Source: Antiquaquibacter oligotrophicus (lineage in GTDB: Bacteria; Actinomycetota; Actinomycetes; Actinomycetales; Microbacteriaceae). From it: a DNA stretch of 64,000 bases. Below are positions 8,782 to 16,529 of this stretch, piece after piece; within the stretch, counting starts at the first letter, position 1; the number at the start of each line of letters is the position of its first letter. The notes under the pieces were generated by a model. That model was not told where the DNA came from. It saw only the letters and a program-made list of their open reading frames with translations, and ran no database searches. The stretch spans positions 1,364,001 through 1,428,000 of the forward strand of contig NZ_CP085036.1 in NCBI RefSeq assembly GCF_020535405.1. Direction: 5' to 3'. A program made the position numbers and the translations under genes.

Positions 8782-9291
8782 ATGACGACAGAGGGTGAGG
8801 GGGCTGCGGCGCAGAATGCACGCCGCCCCACGCTGGACGACATCGACCGCAGCATCCTGGAGGTCGTGGCTAACGACGGACGCGCGACCGTCGCCGACAT
8901 CGCGAGTCGCGCCGGGATCGCGGCATCCACCGCCCACGCCCGACTCCGACGACTGATCTCCGAAGGCACCATCACCGGATTCCACGCGGCCATCGATCAG
9001 CGCGACCTCGGACTGCAACTGCAAGCGCTCGTGGGCGTCACCCTTCGGCCCGGCGCGCGCCAGGAGAACATCGTCGCGTTCGCCAACGCCATCCGCGGTC
9101 TGCCCGATGTGATCCAGATCTTCTTCGTCGGGGGCGCGGATGACTTCATCGTGCATGTCGCCGTACCCGACAGCTCGGCCCTCCGCACGTTCGTCGTGCA
9201 GCACCTGTCCGGCCAACCGAGCGTCGCCTCGACCCGCACGAGCATCGTGTTCGACTACCACCGCAACCGGGTCGCGTCCTCGTTCCAGTAG
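8782..9291 (+). CDS. Lrp/AsnC family transcriptional regulator
   Basis: A 169-aa feast/famine regulator. The N-terminal winged helix-turn-helix (DDIDRSILEVVANDGRATVA followed by a recognition helix in AASTAHARLRRL) is joined to a C-terminal RAM domain that binds amino acids and mediates octamer assembly. The ATG at 8782 directly precedes the fold; upstream in-frame sequence is antisense to ald. In mycobacteria the equivalent divergent gene (AldR) controls ald, so local regulation of alanine dehydrogenase is likely. Confidence 0.92.
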   Translation: MTTEGEGAAAQNARRPTLDDIDRSILEVVANDGRATVADIASRAGIAASTAHARLRRLISEGTITGFHAAIDQRDLGLQLQALVGVTLRPGARQENIVAFANAIRGLPDVIQIFFVGGADDFIVHVAVPDSSALRTFVVQHLSGQPSVASTRTSIVFDYHRNRVASSFQ

Positions 9292-9307
9292 GGGCACCCG
9301 CGCCGTA

Positions 9308-9370
9308 GCGCGGTAGTTCGCGCATCCTGCGGTCGTTCCGATCTGCCGCAGCATGCGCAAAGTACCGCGC
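9308..9370. repeat. Palindromic repeat family 1, copy A (63 bp)
   Basis: An imperfect palindrome beginning GCGCGGTAGTTCGCGCA and ending TGCGCAAAGTACCGCGC, with an inner stem and the loop TTCCGAT. It matches a second 63-bp copy at 9638-9700 that shares the ends, the loop and the two-tier stem. It lies between the Lrp gene and a small membrane-protein gene. Confidence 0.75.
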
Positions 9371-9383
9371 CTACGCTGTGGGG

Positions 9384-9638
9384 ATGGAGATCGTGCTCGT
9401 CATCGCCGCCTTTGCCGCTGTCGCCGCCCTGTTCTGGGGTGCGCGCTTCGTCATGCGGCGGCCGCGACTGCGCGGCGCGAGCGCCCCCGGGGCGGGCCTC
9501 ATGAGCGCGGGGTTCGACCAGGTGTGGCAGCCCCAAGCATCCGAAGCCCGGGACATCATCGACGCGGAGCAGCGCCTCGTCGTCGAGGCACCCGCGCCGG
9601 ATGACGACCTGGGTATCTCGAGGGGCTCCCGGCTCTAG
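9384..9638 (+). CDS. Small single-pass membrane protein, unknown function
   Basis: An 84-aa protein with one N-terminal transmembrane helix (EIVLVIAAFAAVAALFWGAR) followed by basic residues, so the soluble tail is probably cytoplasmic. The tail is Pro/Asp-rich. The ATG at 9384 is preferred over a GTG at 9378 because a TACGCT -10 hexamer lies exactly 6 nt before it, suggesting a leaderless mRNA. I do not recognise a family. The gene is bracketed by two copies of the same 63-bp palindromic repeat, the second of which begins at its stop codon. Confidence 0.6.
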   Translation: MEIVLVIAAFAAVAALFWGARFVMRRPRLRGASAPGAGLMSAGFDQVWQPQASEARDIIDAEQRLVVEAPAPDDDLGISRGSRL

Positions 9639-9700
9639 CGCGGTACTTTGCGCAGACCGCGGCACTTCCGATGTGCCGCATGATGCGCAAACTGCCGCGC
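9638..9700. repeat. Palindromic repeat family 1, copy B (63 bp)
   Basis: Second copy of the 63-bp palindrome. The outer arms are GCGCGGTACTTTGCGCA and TGCGCAAACTGCCGCGC, and the inner perfect stem is GCGGCAC / GTGCCGC around the TTCCGAT loop. It starts at the last base of the upstream stop codon, so it may also act as a transcription terminator or mRNA stabiliser. Confidence 0.75.
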
Positions 9701-9754
9701 AGACCGCCTGTGGAGAGCGATCCGAAGGGAGCGGCACTCCAGTAGCGTGAACTC

Positions 9755-10405
9755 ATGGATCCGTTGGCCTGGTTCTCGCATCCGCTTTTCCATTTGTTCG
9801 GCCAACAGGTGTCCGTCCTCGAGACCTTCGCATTCGTCACGGGAGCTCTCTGCGTGTGGGCCGTGAGCCGCCAGTGGACGTGGAACTGGCCGGTCGGCCT
9901 CGTCAACAACGTCGCGTTTTTCGCGCTCTTCCTGTCGGCGGGCCTCTACGCCGATTCGGGGCTGCAGGTCGCATTCTTCGTACTGGGCGTCTACGGCTGG
10001 TACTCGTGGATCCGACGACGCCGCGCGGGGTCGACCATCGCGACCACGATTCCCGTGCGCAGGGCAACCCGCGGGGAGGTCCTCACCGTTGTGGGGTTGG
10101 TCGCGCTCGGGACCGTCCTCATCGCCGTTCTTCTCACGACCCAGACGAACTCGGTCGTGCCCTGGCCCGACGCCTTCATCACCGCCGCTTCCCTCGGCGC
10201 CACCTGGGGGCAAGCGCGCAAGATCATCGAGCAGTGGTGGCTTTGGATCATCGTCGACATTGTTTCGATCCCGCTCTACGTCTCCAAAGGCCTGATCCTG
10301 ACCGCGATCCTGTACTGCGGCTTCCTGGCGTTATGCGTGTACGGCCTTCGGCAATGGCGTCGAGAGCTGGCTAAGGATGCTGCTGAGCTCCCCGTGAGCG
10401 CATGA
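9755..10405 (+). CDS. pnuC: Nicotinamide riboside transporter PnuC
   Basis: A 216-aa integral membrane protein of the PnuC family with about seven helices. The conserved WPVGLVNNVAFFALFL region and the GVYGWYSW motif that line the nicotinamide riboside path are present, and the C-terminal region WWLWIIVDIVSIPLYVSKGL is a strong family match. PnuC carries nicotinamide riboside by facilitated diffusion, trapped by phosphorylation inside the cell. The kinase is provided by the overlapping nadR-like gene downstream. A TAGCGT hexamer 6 nt before the ATG suggests a leaderless transcript. Confidence 0.93.
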   Translation: MDPLAWFSHPLFHLFGQQVSVLETFAFVTGALCVWAVSRQWTWNWPVGLVNNVAFFALFLSAGLYADSGLQVAFFVLGVYGWYSWIRRRRAGSTIATTIPVRRATRGEVLTVVGLVALGTVLIAVLLTTQTNSVVPWPDAFITAASLGATWGQARKIIEQWWLWIIVDIVSIPLYVSKGLILTAILYCGFLALCVYGLRQWRRELAKDAAELPVSA

Positions 10406-11481
10406 CCCGCGCCCTCGTCATCGGCAAGTTCTATCCGCCACATCTGGGTCACGTCGGGTTGCTGGAGAGAGCATCCCGCGAGGCAGACGAGGTTGTCGGA
10501 ATCGTCATGGCAAGCATCACCGAATCCATCCCCCTTCATGATCGCGTCGAATGGCTCTCAGCCTCCCTCGCCCACCTTGACTCGGTGCGAGTAATCGGTG
10601 TGCCTGACGATGCCCCCGTCGACTATGAGAGCGAGATCGCGTGGGTTGCTCACAGCGAGATGATGAGAGTCGCACTCCGCCACCACGGTGTGGAGTCGGT
10701 TGATGTCGTCGTCAGTTCCGAGCCCTATGGTGCTGAGTTAGCAAAGCGCCTTGGCGCGCGCCACGTGTCACACGATCCGTCACGTAACGCGGTGAGCGTA
10801 AGCGGGACTGCGGTACGCGACGACCCGGTCGGAATGTGGCATTTGCTCCCCGAGCCCACCCGCCTGGGTCTCGCGGTTCGTGTAATCGTGCTGGGCGCTG
10901 AGTCAACCGGCACCACCACACTGAGCCGGGCGCTGGCGGACCATTTCTCCTCAACTGGCTACCCGGGCATCGAGGCCGTCGAGGAGTATGGTCGCGAGTT
11001 CACGTACGTCCTCCACGAGCGCGCCCGGGCCGAGGCTCGGGCACTCGGCACGAAGGATCCGAGCGTCGAGGACCTCGTGTGGTTGTCGGAACACTTCGCA
11101 GAGATCGCGTTGGAGCAGACCCGACGGGAGAACTCGGCGGCGCTCGCCTCCCCCCTGGTCATCGCGGACACCGACGCGCTCGCAACCACGGTGTGGGAGC
11201 GCCGCTACGTTGGGGCGTCGAGCCGGGCTTCGGCCTTTGCGCTAGAGACCCTCGCTCGTCGCGACCTCTACATCGTGACCGACCATGTGGGTGTCCCGTT
11301 CGAGCAGGACGGATGGCGCGACGGCGAGCACATCCGAGCGGACATGACCCGGTGGATGATCGATGCTGTTCACGAGACGGGACTCCCGTGGATGCTCGTT
11401 CGAGGCTCACACCAGGAACGCCTCGACTACTCGATCACCGCCATCGAGACCATCCTGGAATCACGGCTGAAGTTCACTTGA
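10402..11481 (+). CDS. nadR: NadR-like bifunctional NMN adenylyltransferase / ribosylnicotinamide kinase
   Basis: A 359-aa protein with an N-terminal nucleotidyltransferase domain (ALVIGKFYPPHLGH, the HxGH motif at residues 14-17; later SVSGTAVRDDP) and a C-terminal P-loop kinase domain starting near residue 160. The combination is that of NadR without the DNA-binding N terminus of enterobacteria. It would phosphorylate incoming nicotinamide riboside and adenylate NMN to NAD. The kinase P-loop reads GAESTGTTT (165-173), with Thr171 where Lys is usual, which I have seen in actinobacterial relatives but cannot verify here. The ATG overlaps the pnuC stop by 4 nt. Confidence 0.9.
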   Translation: MTRALVIGKFYPPHLGHVGLLERASREADEVVGIVMASITESIPLHDRVEWLSASLAHLDSVRVIGVPDDAPVDYESEIAWVAHSEMMRVALRHHGVESVDVVVSSEPYGAELAKRLGARHVSHDPSRNAVSVSGTAVRDDPVGMWHLLPEPTRLGLAVRVIVLGAESTGTTTLSRALADHFSSTGYPGIEAVEEYGREFTYVLHERARAEARALGTKDPSVEDLVWLSEHFAEIALEQTRRENSAALASPLVIADTDALATTVWERRYVGASSRASAFALETLARRDLYIVTDHVGVPFEQDGWRDGEHIRADMTRWMIDAVHETGLPWMLVRGSHQERLDYSITAIETILESRLKFT

Positions 11482-11676
11482 ACTAGACCGACGGGCGGAG
11501 CGCGGTCGCTCGCATCTCAGGGCACCGGCTCTCGGCTCGCACTTGCGGGCCCCTCGACCGCGTACTACGAGAACTGCACCGCGGCAAGAGCGGCCGGAGC
11601 AGCGCCCGTCCGTGTCGGAGATCCTGGTTACGGTCGACACCTAGACCGAGACGGCGACGGCGTGGGCTGCGAGTGA
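11482..11676 (+). pseudogene. Relic of an Excalibur calcium-binding domain protein
   Basis: Immediately after the nadR stop, and in the same frame, 64 codons stay open and end in a clear Excalibur domain (11563-11676): YYENCTAARAAGAAP, then GDPGYGRHLDRDGDGVGCE. The two Cys residues and the calcium-binding DRDGDG loop are intact. There is no ATG, GTG, TTG or CTG in this frame between the nadR stop and the domain, so it cannot be translated by itself. It is most simply the 3' remnant of a secreted protein gene whose 5' part was lost; stop-codon readthrough from nadR is possible but not supported. Confidence 0.7.
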
Positions 11677-11702
11677 CCTTTCAACTAGACTCGTGCGCAC
11701 AC

Positions 11703-11776
11703 GCGGATGTAGTTCAATGGCAGAACTTCAGCTTCCCAAGCTGATAGCGCGGGTTCGATTCCCGTCATCCGCTCCA
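11703..11776 (+). tRNA. tRNA-Gly (anticodon CCC)
   Basis: A complete cloverleaf can be folded. The acceptor stem is GCGGATG / CATCCGC with discriminator T and an encoded CCA. The D-loop has AGTTCAATGGCAGAA, the anticodon stem TCAGC/GCTGA encloses the loop TTCCCAA (anticodon CCC), and the T arm is GCGGGTTCGATTCCCGT. It stands alone between the Excalibur relic and the reductase gene. Confidence 0.95.
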
Positions 11777-11810
11777 ACTGAAGGCGCTTCATGCCCCTAG
11801 GCTCACTCCC

Positions 11811-13442
11811 GTGATCTCACCCGACGAGCTGCGCGCCGTTCCCCTGTTCTCAGACCTCACCGACGACCAGCTGCGGTTCGTTGCGCGGTCTGCCGAAGAC
11901 ATCCGCCTGATCCCGGGCGAGTTCGTGGCGCGCGAAGGCGATGAGCGTGCGCTCTTTGTCGTTATCGAGGGGCGCGCTGAGCTGTCGAAGGAGGTCGGTG
12001 GCATCGAGCGTGTCGTCGGCAAGCGTCATCCGGGTCAGGTATTTGGCGAGGTCCCGGTACTGCTCAGCACGAAGCTCCCCGCGAGTATGAGCGCCGCCGA
12101 GCCGAGCCGAGTGGTCAAACTGGATGCCGCTTCGCTCGTCACGTTGATCGCCCTGGCACCGCACATCAACGACGCGCTGAGCGAGCTCGCCGTCGGTCGC
12201 ATGCGGGATCTGCGGGTGCTCGCCACCGAGGCGGCGCGGCCCGAGCTGACCGTCATGGGTCCGATGGTCGACCCTCGCGTGCACCTCGTGTGCACGTTCC
12301 TCGTCCGCAACGAGGTGCAGTTCGAGTCGGTCAACTCGGATGACCCGGCCAACGCCGAACGGCTGGCGGGGGCATCCGCGTTCCCCGTGCTCGACCGCGC
12401 GGACGGCACTCGGATGGTCGAACCCGACCTACGCGAGGTGGCGAGGGCGAGCGGCTTGCCCGTTGACCCGCTGCACGACAGCTACGACCTCGTGATCATC
12501 GGAGGCGGACCCACCGGACTGACCGCCGCCGTCAACGGCGCGGCTGAAGGACTGCGGACCCTCATCGTTGAACGCTTCGCTCCCGGAGGTCAGGCTGGCA
12601 CCTCGTCCCGCATCGAGAACTACACGGGCTTCCCCTTCGGTGTATCCGGCGACGACCTTGCGTCTCGAGCATTGCGACAGGCCAAGCGACTCGGCAGCGA
12701 ACTCGTCGTCACGCGCACCGTGCAATCCATCAACCCGGATGCCCGAACGATCACGCTCGACGGCGGCGCAACGATCGCGGCGAAGGTGATCCTCCTCGCG
12801 ACCGGCGTCGAGTGGCGCCGTCTCCCCCTGGAACGCATCGAGCACTTCGTCGGCAACGGCGTCTACTACGGTGCGGCACGCAGCGATGCGGCGAACGCCC
12901 ACGGCAAGAACGTCTACATCGTCGGTGCCGGCAACTCGGCGGGTCAGGCTGCGATCTTCTTCTCGCGCCACTCGAAGTCGGTGCACCTCATTGTGAGAGG
13001 CGAGTCGCTCGCGGCGAGCATGTCGCAGTACTTGATCGATCAGATCGCCGCGAACCCGCACATCACTGTGGAGACTCGCTCGGAGGTTACGGCGCTGCAC
13101 GGCGACGACGACCTGACGGCGATCGATGTCACCGACCGGCGATCGGGTGCGTCGACTCGACGCGATGCCGAGGTGCTGTTCGTCATGATCGGCGCTGACG
13201 CCGAGACATCCTGGTTGCCGGGTCCGATCGCCCGCGACGCTAACGGCTTCGTGCTCACCGGCGCGGCAGCGAAGACGAGCTCAGAGTGGACAGCCGAACG
13301 GGAGCCCTTCGCGCTGGAGACCACGGTCCCCGGGATTTTCGCCGCGGGCGATGTGCGCTCCGGTTCCGTCAAACGTGTTGCCGCGGGTGTGGGCGAGGGC
13401 GGCATGGCGGTGGCCTTCGCGCACCAGTACCTGGCGCTGTAG
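11811..13442 (+). CDS. Cyclic nucleotide-binding domain / thioredoxin reductase-like flavoprotein fusion
   Basis: A 543-aa fusion. Residues about 5-125 form a cyclic nucleotide-binding domain (LFSDLTDDQLRFVARSAED, then HPGQVFGEVPVLLS). A linker region of about 90 residues leads to a two-dinucleotide-fold flavoprotein of the thioredoxin reductase type: FAD motif VIIGGGPTGLTAAVNG, NADPH motif YIVGAGNSAGQAAIFF and the late GIFAAGDVR. The redox CxxC between the two folds is absent; the region reads VYYGAARSDA. The protein may couple a cNMP or other ligand signal to NAD(P)H oxidation (inference). A TAGGCT hexamer 7 nt before the GTG suggests a leaderless start. Confidence 0.85.
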   Translation: MISPDELRAVPLFSDLTDDQLRFVARSAEDIRLIPGEFVAREGDERALFVVIEGRAELSKEVGGIERVVGKRHPGQVFGEVPVLLSTKLPASMSAAEPSRVVKLDAASLVTLIALAPHINDALSELAVGRMRDLRVLATEAARPELTVMGPMVDPRVHLVCTFLVRNEVQFESVNSDDPANAERLAGASAFPVLDRADGTRMVEPDLREVARASGLPVDPLHDSYDLVIIGGGPTGLTAAVNGAAEGLRTLIVERFAPGGQAGTSSRIENYTGFPFGVSGDDLASRALRQAKRLGSELVVTRTVQSINPDARTITLDGGATIAAKVILLATGVEWRRLPLERIEHFVGNGVYYGAARSDAANAHGKNVYIVGAGNSAGQAAIFFSRHSKSVHLIVRGESLAASMSQYLIDQIAANPHITVETRSEVTALHGDDDLTAIDVTDRRSGASTRRDAEVLFVMIGADAETSWLPGPIARDANGFVLTGAAAKTSSEWTAEREPFALETTVPGIFAAGDVRSGSVKRVAAGVGEGGMAVAFAHQYLAL

Positions 13443-15200
13443 CTACGGCACCACAACTTCGGGTGCCGGGGTGACCTCCGGCACCGTGACATCCGGCAGC
13501 GTTCCGTCGGGGTCGAGTTCGGGCAGGTCGGGGAAGTCGAAGTCGGGGATCTCGATCTCCTCCATGTCTTCCGTGATCTGGTCGATGCGCTCCTGCTGTT
13601 TGTCTATGACACAGGCGAAGCGGTTCGCCGGCCTTCCCGTGCACTCGTCGAAGACGTCGCTGCGCTCGTCGTGCGGGGTGTAGACGCCAGCGCTGTCGCG
13701 GTCGGACGGCGCCCATGGCAGCTGGATGCCCGCCGCAACGACCACGGCACCGAGGGCCAGCGCGGTGATCCCCACGAAGGCTCCCGCCACGACGGACGGC
13801 TTGACACCTTCCGGCGCGTACTCGGTGTCGCCGAGTTCCCGCGAGATCCGGCGCACCATGAGCACCGCGGCGATCGAGGGCGCCACCCACGCCGCGGTGA
13901 TGATGAGGAGCACGGGCGCGGCGTCGGCCCGCGTCATCCGTGAGATCAGCAACGCGACGATGGAGACGAGCGCCAGCATCACACATCGACGCACCAGTTG
14001 CGCGTTGAGTCCTTTGCGGGCGATACGCACGCTGCGGTAGCCGAGCTCCCCCGGCTGGAAGATTCCGGACTCGCGGGCCGCCGTGAAGTAGCGGGCCTGC
14101 CAGAACACGGATGCGACGCCCCCCGCAACCGCGCCTGCAACGATGAGCAGCAGCAGTACGCGCACCAGGGCCGCGTCCCGCAACCAGAGCAACGCGGCGA
14201 CCCCGAGCAACCCGATCGCGGTGGCGGTGAGGCTACCGACGACCCGCCACACTCCGGATCCGATGGGCCGGATCATCCGGCGTACGTAGCCTTTGGGCGC
14301 ACGGCTGATGACGAGCCGAGCCAGCACGAGCCGGAACAGCGGCCACACTACGGCGAAGATCGCCGCCCAGTACAGGTTCTGCAGGCCGGGCCCGTTGCCC
14401 ATTCCGGCGCCGATGCCGATGGTGACAACCCCGAGCATGATGAGCGGCGCGTCGATGAGGCGCAGCAGTTGAGCCCACACCCGACCGAACACCACCTGGG
14501 ACGCCTCGACGTTGCCGGGCGACATACCGAGCACTTCGCCCATCGCTGCGACCTGGTTGGCGGCGAACGCGTAGCCCCCGTAGTCCTTTGAGCTGGTGGG
14601 CGTGTAGTCGCCGGCCAGCACCGCACGCAGGAAGTGCAGCGACTGGTCGTCCGGGGCGAGCGCGAGTCCGCGCGCGACGAACTCCTTCGCCTTCTCGGTT
14701 TCGCCGAGTGCTCGGTAGATCTCGGCCGACGCCTCATACGTGCGCGGGATGTCCGGCCCGAGCTCGAGCGCGGAGGCCACCCGCTCTTCGGCCACCCGCC
14801 GGTCGGCTCCGCTGATCGACCCGGCGACCGCGGCGTAACCGACCTGCAGGTGGTACCGCGGATGCTGGGGCTCCAGTTCGAGCGCGCGGTCCGCCGCCTT
14901 CCGAGCCGCCGGGATGTTCTCGAGCGACAGCTCGGCAGCGGACAACAGGTACAGCGTCCACGCCGTGTTCGGCTGGGCCGCCACGAGCGCGCCGAGGGCC
15001 TCGCGTGCTTCCGCCGCACGACCGAGCTTGAGCAGAAGCCACCCGCGCGTGGCGATGAGTTCCTCGTGGTCGGGAGCGCTGCCCAGCACCTCGCCGATCA
15101 CACCCAGCGCGTCGTCGAACCGTCCGACGTCGGCGAGGAGCCGAGCCCGCTGGAGAGCGAGTTCGACCGGATCCGGTGCGCCGCCGTCCGCTGAGGTCAC
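13443..15200 (-). CDS. TPR-repeat membrane protein
   Basis: A 585-aa protein with TPR-like helical repeats over roughly residues 10-215 (for example RFDDALGVIGEVLGSAPDHE and the AARKAADRALELEPQHPRYH repeat), then several transmembrane helices and a proline/acid-rich C-terminal tail. The GTG at 15200 overlaps the stop of the upstream AAA+ gene by 4 nt, so the two are co-translated; the longer frame runs into that gene. The pairing suggests that the TPR region is a docking platform for the AAA+ ATPase at the membrane (inference). Function is otherwise unknown. The stop abuts the stop of the convergent flavoprotein gene. Confidence 0.75.
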   Translation of the reverse strand: MTSADGGAPDPVELALQRARLLADVGRFDDALGVIGEVLGSAPDHEELIATRGWLLLKLGRAAEAREALGALVAAQPNTAWTLYLLSAAELSLENIPAARKAADRALELEPQHPRYHLQVGYAAVAGSISGADRRVAEERVASALELGPDIPRTYEASAEIYRALGETEKAKEFVARGLALAPDDQSLHFLRAVLAGDYTPTSSKDYGGYAFAANQVAAMGEVLGMSPGNVEASQVVFGRVWAQLLRLIDAPLIMLGVVTIGIGAGMGNGPGLQNLYWAAIFAVVWPLFRLVLARLVISRAPKGYVRRMIRPIGSGVWRVVGSLTATAIGLLGVAALLWLRDAALVRVLLLLIVAGAVAGGVASVFWQARYFTAARESGIFQPGELGYRSVRIARKGLNAQLVRRCVMLALVSIVALLISRMTRADAAPVLLIITAAWVAPSIAAVLMVRRISRELGDTEYAPEGVKPSVVAGAFVGITALALGAVVVAAGIQLPWAPSDRDSAGVYTPHDERSDVFDECTGRPANRFACVIDKQQERIDQITEDMEEIEIPDFDFPDLPELDPDGTLPDVTVPEVTPAPEVVVP

Positions 15201-16438
15201 AGCAGCTTCTTCGACCGCAGGTAGTCCTCCAGGTCGTCGTACCGTCCGTCTTCGTTGGCGAAGTTGACGACGTTGCGCGCCGACTGCAGCCACGGCATGA
15301 TGCTCGGCTTCACCTCGGTGAGCGCTTTCTTCACGTCCGCCATGGAGATGGGGCGCACCTCGCCCTGGGCGATCGACTCCGACATGGCACGCTCGGCGGC
15401 GGTGGCGACGATGTGCGCGAGGTCGGCTCCGGAGAATCCGTCGGTCTTCGCGACGATCGCGTCGATGTCGATGCCGGCGATGGGCCTACCCGAGAAGTGG
15501 TGTTTGAGGATCGCGGCCCTAGCGGGGGCATCCGGCGGCAGCACGAGCACGGTGCGGTCGAAGCGCCCGGGGCGCATGAGTGCGGTGTCGACATCCCACG
15601 GATGATTCGTCGCACCGAGCAGGAACACCCCGTCGTTGTCCGAGCCGATGCCGTCCATCTCCTGCAACATCTGGTTGACGACGTTCCGCATCCACCCGAC
15701 GTTCATGTACTGCGAGCGCTTGCCACCGAGGGCATCCAGCTCGTCGATGAAGACGACACACGGTGCGAGGCCGCGAGCGCGCACGAAGAGCTTGTGCACG
15801 TTGTGCTCGCTCTCGCCGATGACGCCGGCAAGAACATCGGCGAGGGTGACACTCAAGAAGTTGGCGCCGAGCTCGCCGGCGATGGCGCGAGCGATGAACG
15901 TCTTACCCGTTCCGGGAGGGCCGTACAGCAGGAGTCCGCCGCGCAGACTCTTGCCGAACGCCTTCGCGATCTCAGGGTTGCGCATCGGCTCGAGGAACGC
16001 GATGCGGATGCGCTCCTTCACCTGGTCCAGGCCACCCACGTCGTCGAGGGTGATCGACTCCTTGGTGACTTCACCGAGTGCGTCGTAGGAGTTCTTGTCT
16101 GCCGAGATGCGCGCCTCGGCGAAGGGCGCCGGCAGGTCGGAGCCGATGTCCTCTTCGAGCTGCTTCCAGTTGATGCTCGTGTCATCCCCTGGCGGATCGT
16201 CCGTCGAGGACGCGGTGGGAGCCGGGTGGATGGCTGCGGCGTCGACTCGTGTGGCATCCCGCATGAGCGCGAGCGCTTCGGCGTTGGCGGGGTCGAGGCT
16301 GAGGGCCGCGCTGGCCTGCTCGAGGGCATCCGACGCTCGCTGCGCTTCGAGGAGCAGTCTCCCGTAGTGCACACGCAGGGATGCCGAATCCGGTGCGGCC
16401 TTTACGGCCGCGGCCAGCGCATCGAGGATCTCGCTCAC
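15197..16438 (-). CDS. AAA+ ATPase with N-terminal TPR region (Cdc48/FtsH-type ATPase module)
   Basis: A 413-aa protein. Residues about 1-60 form a TPR-like helical hairpin, then an acidic linker precedes one classic AAA domain: Walker A GPPGTGKT (173-180), Walker B VVFIDELDALG (D232, E233), sensor-1 ATNHP and the arginine-finger segment MRPGRFDRT. No protease domain is attached. Such stand-alone AAA modules unfold or remodel protein complexes. The GTG at 16438 is preceded by an 8-codon upstream ORF whose stop overlaps it. Confidence 0.85.
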   Translation of the reverse strand: MSEILDALAAAVKAAPDSASLRVHYGRLLLEAQRASDALEQASAALSLDPANAEALALMRDATRVDAAAIHPAPTASSTDDPPGDDTSINWKQLEEDIGSDLPAPFAEARISADKNSYDALGEVTKESITLDDVGGLDQVKERIRIAFLEPMRNPEIAKAFGKSLRGGLLLYGPPGTGKTFIARAIAGELGANFLSVTLADVLAGVIGESEHNVHKLFVRARGLAPCVVFIDELDALGGKRSQYMNVGWMRNVVNQMLQEMDGIGSDNDGVFLLGATNHPWDVDTALMRPGRFDRTVLVLPPDAPARAAILKHHFSGRPIAGIDIDAIVAKTDGFSGADLAHIVATAAERAMSESIAQGEVRPISMADVKKALTEVKPSIMPWLQSARNVVNFANEDGRYDDLEDYLRSKKLL

Positions 16439-16461
16439 GTCAGTCTCCCGGGGTCGTTCAT
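16435..16461 (-). CDS. Possible 8-codon upstream ORF coupled to the AAA+ gene
   Basis: On the minus strand a TACCGT hexamer is followed after AGGAGCA by an ATG that encodes MNDPGRLT and a stop. The stop overlaps the GTG start of the AAA+ gene (GTGA). The promoter geometry fits a leaderless upstream ORF that would deliver ribosomes to the main start by coupling. It is too short to prove by sequence alone. Confidence 0.35.
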   Translation of the reverse strand: MNDPGRLT

Positions 16462-16529
16462 TGCTCCTACGGTACTAAATTGACCCGTCTTCGGGGTACG
16501 CCAGATGCGGCCTTACTAGCATCGAAGGG

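Noticed and set aside
8674..9360. Upstream extension of alanine dehydrogenase
   Set aside because: It is antisense to the Lrp regulator; the family N terminus begins at 8673.
10402..11676. NadR-Excalibur fusion made by stop readthrough
   Set aside because: The stop context gives no special readthrough signal, and NadR is already full length. I record it as a relic instead.
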